Origin: Pseudomonadota bacterium
GTDB lineage: Bacteria > Pseudomonadota > Gammaproteobacteria > Burkholderiales > Thiobacillaceae
Assembly: GCA_021821425.1 (NCBI GenBank)
Contig: JAKACL010000077.1
Span: 1-11,043, forward strand
DNA length: 11,043 nucleotides
Direction: 5' to 3'
Part shown: positions 6,375-11,043 of the stretch, one piece after another
Layout of the letters: every line of letters begins with the position of its first letter
Position numbering within the stretch: position 1 is the stretch's first letter
Made by a program: the position numbers and the translations under genes
Notes under the pieces: generated by a model
The model's database searches: none
What the model saw: only the letters and a program-made list of their open reading frames with translations
Told to the model about the DNA's origin: nothing

Positions 6375-7841
6375 ATGGCCACCCTTGAATCGCTCGTCTT
6401 CGACAACGGCTTCGCCCGCCTGCCCGAAGCCTATTACTCGCGCGTCTGCCCGACCCCGGTTCCCGATCCTTATCTCGTCTGCTACAGCCCGGAAGCGCTG
6501 GCACTGCTCGACCTCGACGAGCGCGAAATGACGCGCCCGGAACTGATCGAGACGCTGGCCGGCAACCGGCTGCTGCCGGGCATGGACGCGATCGCTGCGC
6601 TCTATGCCGGGCACCAGTTCGGCCACTATGTGCCACAGCTCGGCGACGGCCGCGCGATCCTCCTGGGCGAAGTGAAGAATGCCGCCGGCGAAGGCTGGGA
6701 AGTCCAGCTGAAGGGCGCCGGCCGCACCCCCTATTCGCGCGGCGGCGACGGCCGCGCGGTGCTGCGCTCGAGTATCCGCGAGTTCCTGTGCTCGGAAGCG
6801 ATGCACGCGCTCGGCATCCCCACCACGCGCGCGCTGTGCATCGTCGGCAGCGACCGCCCGGTCTACCGCGAGGACGAGGAGACCGCCGCGCTGGTGACGC
6901 GGCTGGCGCCGAGCTTCGTGCGCTTCGGCTCGTTCGAGGTGTTCTACTACCGCAACCAGATCGAGCCGATCAGGCAGCTGGCCGACTACGTCATTGCGCG
7001 CTACTACCCGGACCTGAAAACCCTCGTCGACCCCTACCCGGAATTCCTGCGCCAGGTGAGCTTGCGCACCGCCGAGCTGATGGCGCAGTGGCAGGCGGTC
7101 GGTTTCTCGCACGGCGTGATGAACACCGACAACATGTCCATCCTCGGTCTCACGCTCGATTACGGCCCGTTCGGCTTCCTCGACGCCTTCGATCCCGGCT
7201 ACGTCTGCAACCATTCCGACACCGGCGGCCGCTACGCCTTCGACCAGCAGCCCGACGTGGCGGCGTGGAACCTCACCAAGCTGGCGCAGACGCTGGTGCC
7301 GCTGATGTCGGTGGAAACCGCGTCGCAGGCGATCGGCGAATACCCTCAGGTGTTCGGCAAGGCCTATCTCGAACGCATGGCCGCCAAGTTCGGCCTGCCT
7401 CCGGGCAGCGAGACCGCCTCGCACGTGATGGATGCGCTGCAGCTGATGGCGCAGAACCACGTCGACTACACCATCTTCCTGCGCCGGCTGTGCGATTTTG
7501 ACAGCAGCACGGGGGCAGCCAACGCGCCGCTGCGCGACCTGTTTCTCGACCGCGCGGCCTTCGACGCCTGGGCGGCGCGCTACGCCGCCGCGCTGCGCCA
7601 GCAGGGTTCAAATGACGCCGAACGCGCTGCGGCGATGCGCGCGGTCAACCCCAAGTACCTCCTGCGCAACCACCTCGCCGAAATCGCCATCCGCCGGGCT
7701 GCAGACGACCGCGATTACAGCGAGGTGAACCGCCTGCACACGCTGCTGATGCATCCATTCGACGAGCAGCCCGAACACGAGGCCTACGCCGCCGAACCGC
7801 CTGACTGGGCAAGGAAGATTGAGGTAAGCTGCTCTTCGTGA
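6375..7841 (+). CDS. selO: Protein adenylyltransferase SelO (YdiU/UPF0061), cysteine form
   Basis: SelO is a pseudokinase-fold enzyme that transfers AMP from ATP to Ser/Thr/Tyr of target proteins and is tied to oxidative-stress responses. The 488-residue protein has the ATP-site segments LGDGRAILLGEV and EVQLKGAGRTPYSR at about 89-121. The active-site stretch HGVMNTDNMSI leads to LDYGPFGFLDAF; Asp252, Asn253 and Asp262 coincide with the catalytic and metal residues described for Pseudomonas syringae SelO. It ends in EVSCSS, the bacterial cysteine counterpart of the selenocysteine tail in animal SelO, so it does not itself need selenium. The ATG at 6375 fits family N-termini. Its TGA overlaps the GTG of the lipoprotein gene (GTGA), so the two are translationally coupled. 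Confidence 0.95.
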   Translation: MATLESLVFDNGFARLPEAYYSRVCPTPVPDPYLVCYSPEALALLDLDEREMTRPELIETLAGNRLLPGMDAIAALYAGHQFGHYVPQLGDGRAILLGEVKNAAGEGWEVQLKGAGRTPYSRGGDGRAVLRSSIREFLCSEAMHALGIPTTRALCIVGSDRPVYREDEETAALVTRLAPSFVRFGSFEVFYYRNQIEPIRQLADYVIARYYPDLKTLVDPYPEFLRQVSLRTAELMAQWQAVGFSHGVMNTDNMSILGLTLDYGPFGFLDAFDPGYVCNHSDTGGRYAFDQQPDVAAWNLTKLAQTLVPLMSVETASQAIGEYPQVFGKAYLERMAAKFGLPPGSETASHVMDALQLMAQNHVDYTIFLRRLCDFDSSTGAANAPLRDLFLDRAAFDAWAARYAAALRQQGSNDAERAAAMRAVNPKYLLRNHLAEIAIRRAADDRDYSEVNRLHTLLMHPFDEQPEHEAYAAEPPDWARKIEVSCSS

Positions 7842-8560
7842 ATCGCGCCCCCATCCTGCTCGCCTGCCTGTTGACCGCCACGCTGCTCGCTGCCTGTGGC
7901 AGTCAACCGATAGCGCGCAAGGACGGCAGCAGCAGCGTACGCAGCTTCAGCATGAAGGAGCTGGCCAAGGGCGATGTCGACACGGTGATCGAAATCCACC
8001 AGCAGGAAGTCATCGCGATCCTCAGGACGCTCACCCTCAAGCTCTATCGCCGCAATCCCAACGAGTGGCGCAAATCCGGTTTTGCCAGCGCCGACGAAGC
8101 CGTCGCCGCCGTGTTCAAGCCGCTCGACCACTGGCATCTGGCGCCGCAGAAAAACCTCCCCTGGGAAACCGTCCTGCTCGAACCCTGGCGCGCCGATTTC
8201 AACGGCGACCGGGTGAAGGCACTGATGAGCGGCCTCCTGGTCATGCACATGGCGGCCTTCGACCACAAGACCGAGTTCTACCTGCTGACCGAAGTGGACG
8301 CGCAGAAGCTCTACAACGCCGCGCGCAATACCGAGGCCGTGGTTTGGAAACTCTCCAGCGCCCGAGACGCGCAGGGCGAGCCGGTCCTGCTCTCCAACGG
8401 CGTCGACGGCAGCGGCGTTGCCAACCTCAGCTTCGAGCGCGAATTCGGCAAGCTGATCGGCATCCAGGACACGCTGGCGAAGATCATCGAGGACAAGAGC
8501 AATCGCGCGATCCGCTTCGGCGTCGTCAACGTCGCGAGCATGGTGTTCCTGCCGATCTGA
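7838..8560 (+). CDS. Putative lipoprotein of unknown function
   Basis: A 240-residue protein with a clear lipoprotein signal: charged MNR, a hydrophobic stretch, and the lipobox LLAAC with the acylated Cys at residue 20, followed by Gly-Ser. This predicts export and membrane anchoring, with the mature part in the periplasm. I do not recognise a characterised domain. The mature protein looks soluble and mixed alpha/beta, with a block around VKALMSGLLVMHMAAFDHKTE and a conserved-looking tail. The GTG start overlaps the selO stop by 4 bases, and the next gene begins one base after its stop, so it lies in the middle of a three-gene operon. Similar lipoproteins with no assigned role occur in betaproteobacteria, as far as I recall. 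Confidence 0.85.
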   Translation: MNRAPILLACLLTATLLAACGSQPIARKDGSSSVRSFSMKELAKGDVDTVIEIHQQEVIAILRTLTLKLYRRNPNEWRKSGFASADEAVAAVFKPLDHWHLAPQKNLPWETVLLEPWRADFNGDRVKALMSGLLVMHMAAFDHKTEFYLLTEVDAQKLYNAARNTEAVVWKLSSARDAQGEPVLLSNGVDGSGVANLSFEREFGKLIGIQDTLAKIIEDKSNRAIRFGVVNVASMVFLPI

Positions 8561-8561
8561 G

Positions 8562-9245
8562 ATGGATGCCGATACCTACGCCTATTGTTCTGCGCTGACG
8601 CGCGACCAGTGGGCGTGGGAGTTCCTCCGCCGCAACCCCGACTACCAGCGCGACTACCGCGCCTTCATCGCGCTCTGGCGCGCACTCGAAACCGCCTACG
8701 GCGCCCCGCCCAACCGGGATTTTTCAAGATGGAAGCAGGATCCACGCGCCTACGGTCCACTGCCGGGCGACGCCGAACTCGCCGCCCCCGGCGGCAAACT
8801 GTGCACGGTCGACGACGACCGCGTACTGCTCGAATGCTGGATGGGCGCGAAATGGGGCTTCCACAAATTCCCGCTCGACCCCAACCGCATCGCACCCGAC
8901 CCCGACGAACTGTCGTGGCGCCCGCCGCCGCAGCCGGACACACCCGTCGACACGCCCTACCGCCTCGATATCGCTTTCGATCTGTCCCTGCCGCTGCCGC
9001 TCCAACTCGAAGCCGCAAAATTCCGCCTCGTCAGCCGCGTCGCCGAACTGCGGCGCCAGGGTCACGCCGCGCCGAAGACCGTGGCGAACCAGCGCGCCCG
9101 CTGGACCACGATGCTGCGCCTGCTCGACGGCGCTGCAGTGCCAGACGCCGACAGCGCAGAACTGCTGGATGAAGGTCGAGCGCTGGTGGCGGGTGGCTAC
9201 CGCGAAATATTGTGGCTGGCGGACGGGGGCACGGAGGCGAAATGA
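8562..9245 (+). CDS. DUF6499-like (transcriptional regulator-like) protein
   Basis: A 227-residue protein. Its N-terminus (about 17-35) contains WAWEFLRRNPDYQRDYRAF, the hallmark of DUF6499, usually found in proteins paired with a DUF2285 domain and often annotated as transcriptional regulators of integrative elements. The middle has WGFHKFPLDPN and a Pro-rich stretch (about 120-135). The second half, YRLDIAFDLSLPLPLQLEAAKFRL onward, may correspond to DUF2285. I see no classic helix-turn-helix. It starts one base after the lipoprotein stop and is the last gene of the selO operon, before a probable terminator. A DNA-binding role is a family-based guess, and the chromosomal operon context is unusual for this family. 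Confidence 0.75.
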   Translation: MDADTYAYCSALTRDQWAWEFLRRNPDYQRDYRAFIALWRALETAYGAPPNRDFSRWKQDPRAYGPLPGDAELAAPGGKLCTVDDDRVLLECWMGAKWGFHKFPLDPNRIAPDPDELSWRPPPQPDTPVDTPYRLDIAFDLSLPLPLQLEAAKFRLVSRVAELRRQGHAAPKTVANQRARWTTMLRLLDGAAVPDADSAELLDEGRALVAGGYREILWLADGGTEAK

Positions 9246-9289
9246 AAGCCGGCGACTTGCTTGCAACAGGCATGCCTGCGTCCGGCTTT
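9245..9289 (+). terminator. Probable terminator of the selO operon
   Basis: The arms AAAGCCGG (9245-9252) and CCGGCTTT (9282-9289) pair perfectly and are followed by one more T. The loop contains a perfect 12-base palindrome, CAGGCATGCCTG (9267-9278), which could form an inner hairpin. It begins within the stop codon of the last operon gene. The large loop makes it less typical than a simple intrinsic terminator. Confidence 0.55.
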
Positions 9290-9358
9290 TCCTCACGTAA
9301 TATCGGGACCAACTGGCAATTTGCTTGGGCAATCAACGGCTGAGTTGGTGATTTGCAA

Positions 9359-9433
9359 ATGCCTGATATCACAAAAATGTTCAGACCCATGGTGCTCTTG
9401 AAAAACTGTTATGTGCATGAAGGAAACCAATGA
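9359..9433 (+). CDS. Possible 24-residue leader peptide
   Basis: A short frame starting ATG at 9359 encodes MPDITKMFRPMVLLKNCYVH plus GNQ-ended tail residues. Its TGA overlaps the ATG of the downstream membrane protein (ATGA at 9430-9433). Such an overlap would allow translational coupling. No Shine-Dalgarno precedes the start, and the frame is short enough to arise by chance, so this is a tentative call. Confidence 0.25.
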   Translation: MPDITKMFRPMVLLKNCYVHEGNQ

Positions 9434-9897
9434 GTCCATCTAGATGGAAGCTGTTGTTCTATTTCCTGACGTCGCCTAAACGGCTTGTCAGCCTCTCCGA
9501 ACGTCATGGAGCCTGGATGAATACGCCAGAGGCGATGGACGAGAAGAACCAGAAGTTGTCTGAGCCCTACTCGGCACGTTCATTGGTCGAGATTCGACAC
9601 GCGCTTTGCACGTCGTTTTGGCTCGTTGTCGGCTCAATAGTTGTCGGAGTTCTAGCTGGCCGCATTTACGTTTGGTGTAGTCTTCCGAATCCCCTCTTCT
9701 TCTCCGAAGTATCCCAGTACATCGGGGTGGCGATCTTACTTTGGGCCACGCTTGGTAAGATCGGCTGGAGCATTCAAACCGTGAACGGCACTACATTGCC
9801 AGAACAGGTAAATGACTTTGTGTATCGACTCTTGTATGTCATCGGGTCAGTTTTCTTGGCACTGTCTGCAAGCTTGGCTTTCGGCACAGCAATATAA
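9430..9897 (+). CDS. Hypothetical membrane protein, three predicted helices
   Basis: A 155-residue protein of unknown function. Three hydrophobic segments are visible: about 58-80 (SFWLVVGSIVVGVLAGRIYV), 96-115 and 132-152. The first 55 residues are polar and charged and probably cytoplasmic, with a basic, partly hydrophobic start (SRWKLLFYFL). The start is fixed by an in-frame TGA at 9418-9420 and a good Shine-Dalgarno AAGGA (9420-9424) five bases before the ATG. Codon use differs from the genes to its left, with many A/T-ending codons such as TTG, GTT, TCT and ATA, which points to horizontal origin. It is followed by a hairpin terminator. I recognise no family. Confidence 0.7.
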   Translation: MSPSRWKLLFYFLTSPKRLVSLSERHGAWMNTPEAMDEKNQKLSEPYSARSLVEIRHALCTSFWLVVGSIVVGVLAGRIYVWCSLPNPLFFSEVSQYIGVAILLWATLGKIGWSIQTVNGTTLPEQVNDFVYRLLYVIGSVFLALSASLAFGTAI

Positions 9898-9922
9898 CGA
9901 CAGGCTGAAGTGACTACATAAC

Positions 9923-9949
9923 AAAACCGGGGCACATGGCCCCGGTTTT
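9923..9949. terminator. Bidirectional intrinsic terminator
   Basis: An 11-base perfect stem, AAAACCGGGGC and GCCCCGGTTTT, with a 5-base loop ACATG, gives an A-tract on one side and a T-tract on the other. It can end the membrane-protein gene from the left and the superoxide dismutase remnant from the right. A close copy lies at 10857-10882. A smaller hairpin, GGAAGC/GCTTCC (9960-9976), follows it. Confidence 0.85.
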
Positions 9950-9986
9950 CATTTCAGAGGGAAGCGCAAGGCTTCCGCAAAGCCGC

Positions 9987-10225
9987 TTAAGCGAAATTCG
10001 CTTCCGCAAACTTCCAGTTCACCAGCTTGTCGAGGAAGGTCTCGACGAACTTGGGGCGCAGGTTGCGGTAGTCGATGTAGTAGGCATGCTCCCACACGTC
10101 AATGCACAGCAGCGCGGTGTCGCCCGTGGTCAGCGGGGTGCCGGCGGCGCCCATGTTGACGATGTCGACCGAGCCGTCGGCCTTTTTCACCAGCCAGGTC
10201 CAGCCGGACCGAAGTTGCCGACAGC
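9987..10225 (-). pseudogene. sodB: Superoxide dismutase (Fe/Mn type) C-terminal remnant
   Basis: The minus-strand translation ending at TAA 9989-9987 is the C-terminal domain of an Fe/Mn superoxide dismutase: SGWTWLVKKADGS, NMGAAGTPLTT and DVWEHAYYIDYRN, with the Asp and His metal ligands of DVWEH, then the LVNWKFAEANFA end. Upstream, the codons for AVGNFG (about 10225-10209) are in a different frame: a single base is missing between the Gly and Ser codons of NFGSGW. Beyond about 10225 the similarity stops, so the N-terminal part, with the first two metal-binding histidines (over half of the roughly 190-residue enzyme), is gone. The gene is therefore both truncated and frameshifted and cannot make active enzyme. 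The breakpoint lies beside the toxin-antitoxin operon. Confidence 0.88.
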
Positions 10226-10249
10226 CCGAAGCGGCAGGACCGCGCCGGA

Positions 10250-10279
10250 TTGACATATCCTATTTGATATAGCCACAAT
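10250..10279 (+). promoter_or_regulatory. Candidate promoter/operator of the toxin-antitoxin operon
   Basis: A perfect -35 hexamer TTGACA (10250-10255) is followed after 18 bases by CACAAT (10274-10279) as a poor -10. Between them is an inverted repeat, ATATC, six bases, GATAT (10255-10259 and 10266-10270). It could be the autoregulatory operator for the XRE antitoxin, as is usual for such operons. The predicted start of transcription falls almost at the toxin ATG, and no Shine-Dalgarno is seen, so the mRNA may be leaderless. Confidence 0.45.
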
Positions 10280-10284
10280 ACGAC

Positions 10285-10569
10285 ATGTGGCAAATCGAGG
10301 AACACCGTCGGGTCGACAAGCAGCTTTCGGGCGGCGTGCCGGTCGAGGTGCTGAAGCGCTACGAAAAATGGAAAGACATCGCTCGCCTTTCGGGTCCGCC
10401 GGGCTTGCGCGCGATCAAGGGGTTTCACGACGAAGCCTTGTCGGGTGAATGGAAGGGCTACCGTTCGTCCCGACTCGGGCTTCAGTGGAGAGTGATCTAC
10501 CAGGTCATCGCCGACGTTTTTCTGATTCAAGTCGTTCAAGTGACTGCCCACGATTACCGGAGACCCTGA
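10285..10569 (+). CDS. Type II toxin, RelE/HigB-like (ParE/RelE superfamily)
   Basis: A 94-residue basic protein. The C-terminal half, LSGEWKGYRSSRLGLQWRVIYQV and then VVQVTAHDYRRP, matches the RelE/ParE superfamily, whose members mostly cleave mRNA on the ribosome. The GYRSSRL...WRVIY core and the terminal HDYRR resemble HigB/RelE mRNA interferases, with Arg/His residues near the end as candidates for catalysis. The N-terminus is helical and charged (WQIEEHRRVDKQL). It lies one base upstream of the XRE antitoxin gene; toxin-first order is typical of higBA modules. Whether it is HigB proper or another RelE branch is not settled. The ATG at 10285 is the only sensible start. Confidence 0.85.
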   Translation: MWQIEEHRRVDKQLSGGVPVEVLKRYEKWKDIARLSGPPGLRAIKGFHDEALSGEWKGYRSSRLGLQWRVIYQVIADVFLIQVVQVTAHDYRRP

Positions 10570-10570
10570 T

Positions 10571-10831
10571 ATGAAAAACTTTCGTCCTGCCAAGAAGCGC
10601 GTCGAGGTCTCTGTCGGCGAGTCTGTCCGTATCCTGCGCGAGCTCCAGGAACTCAGCCAAAGCCAGCTCGCCGAGTTGACCGGCATTCCCCAGTCCACCC
10701 TCTCCGCCATCGAAAACGGCCGGGTCAATCTTGGCGTTGAGCGCGCGAAGGTGCTTGCCCGCGCCCTCAAGTGCCATCCCGCCGTGCTCGTATTCCCCGG
10801 TTGGGAAGTCCCGCTGGATGCCGCCGCATAA
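10571..10831 (+). CDS. XRE-family antitoxin (HigA-like)
   Basis: An 86-residue protein with an XRE/Cro-type helix-turn-helix: SVRILRELQELSQSQLAELTG, then IPQSTLSAIENGRVNLGVER and AKVLARALKCHPAVLVFPGW. The Q-SQLAELTGIPQSTLSAIENGR pattern, split across helices 2 and 3, is typical. It follows the toxin stop by one base. Antitoxins of this type neutralise the toxin by direct binding and repress the shared promoter through the helix-turn-helix; the ATATC/GATAT repeat upstream of the toxin is a candidate site. The basic N-terminal 15 residues (NFRPAKKRVEVS) may contact the toxin. A terminator follows. Confidence 0.88.
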   Translation: MKNFRPAKKRVEVSVGESVRILRELQELSQSQLAELTGIPQSTLSAIENGRVNLGVERAKVLARALKCHPAVLVFPGWEVPLDAAA

Positions 10832-10856
10832 CGGTTGATTCAGCCGTTTCAAAAAC

Positions 10857-10882
10857 AAAACCGGACCACATGGCCCGGTTTT
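10857..10882. terminator. Terminator after the toxin-antitoxin operon
   Basis: AAAACCGG and CCGGTTTT pair perfectly, with two further inner pairs around one mismatch and the loop ACAT. It matches the terminator at 9923-9949 in the same orientation across roughly 34 bases, including the flanking ACAAAACC and TTTTCATTTC, with only a few differences. Confidence 0.8.
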
Positions 10883-10905
10883 CATTTCTGCATGGAAGCT
10901 AGGGC

Positions 10906-11043
10906 GTGTTAACACGAATTTCGCGTCCGCGTTGCCGCGAGAAAGCGATGGATGCAAGGCGCGGCGCGCCGGCAAGGGCCCTCCCTTGCCAAGCGGCGCA
11001 ACGCCGCAGACGCGCTTTCTCGCGGCAACCCGAAGGGACGGGT
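10906..11043. repeat. Large nested palindromic element, runs off the window
   Basis: It begins with the palindrome GTGTTAACAC (10906-10915). A perfect 17-base inverted repeat follows: GTTGCCGCGAGAAAGCG (10931-10947) and its complement at 11013-11029. Inside it is a perfect 8-base pair, GGCAAGGG (10971-10978) and CCCTTGCC (10983-10990). The intervening arms are partly complementary, so about 100 bases could fold into one long stem. No open frame of a transposase is seen. It may be an intergenic palindromic repeat, a MITE, or one end of an insertion sequence continuing beyond 11043. Confidence 0.6.

Noticed and set aside
7824..7841. Selenocysteine in SelO near its C-terminus
   Set aside because: The tail reads SCSS with an ordinary Cys codon, and the TGA at 7839-7841 is a normal stop overlapping the next start.
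9936..10253. Plus-strand frame of 105 residues over the SOD remnant
   Set aside because: The minus strand carries unmistakable superoxide dismutase motifs; the plus frame is a shadow.
10505..10975. Minus-strand 156-residue frame over the toxin-antitoxin genes
   Set aside because: It overlaps two well-supported genes and a terminator and shows no recognisable domain.

Overview
The window is high-GC DNA with dense coding on both strands. The protein families, their sequence flavour and short or overlapping gene junctions suggest a betaproteobacterium; a Thiobacillus/Rhodocyclales/Burkholderiales-like host is an inference from protein style, not proven. I see no rRNA, tRNA, CRISPR array or transposase gene.

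Left part (1-4379). A possible divergent partial gene at the edge is followed by moaA (molybdopterin synthesis). An inverted repeat closely matching a ModE (molybdate-responsive regulator) operator lies just upstream of moaA. Convergent with moaA is a DinB/FGE-type nonheme iron enzyme of the EgtB/SenA family. Divergent from that gene is selD (selenophosphate synthase), followed with no gap by an EgtD-type histidine N-alpha-methyltransferase. EgtD makes hercynine, SelD makes activated selenium, and EgtB/SenA enzymes join hercynine to a sulfur or selenium donor. The three genes therefore look like a compact ergothioneine/selenoneine locus. The selenosugar synthase SenB is not in the window, so the selenium reading is an inference.

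Middle part (4376-9289). A cyclic-di-GMP phosphodiesterase-type HD-GYP protein carries an N-terminal half that looks like a decayed second HD-GYP domain. A DoxX-family membrane protein follows on the minus strand. Divergent from it is a tightly packed plus-strand operon: selO (protein AMPylase, cysteine form), an unknown lipoprotein, and a protein with a DUF6499-like N-terminus. The operon ends in a probable terminator.

Right part (9290-11043). This is an accessory-looking stretch with visibly lower GC in places. It holds an orphan three-helix membrane protein, a 5'-truncated and frameshifted superoxide dismutase remnant on the minus strand, and a RelE/HigB-type toxin with an XRE antitoxin. 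Two near-identical hairpin terminators bracket the remnant and the toxin-antitoxin pair. A large nested palindromic element runs to the window edge. It looks like a site of repeated insertion and decay.
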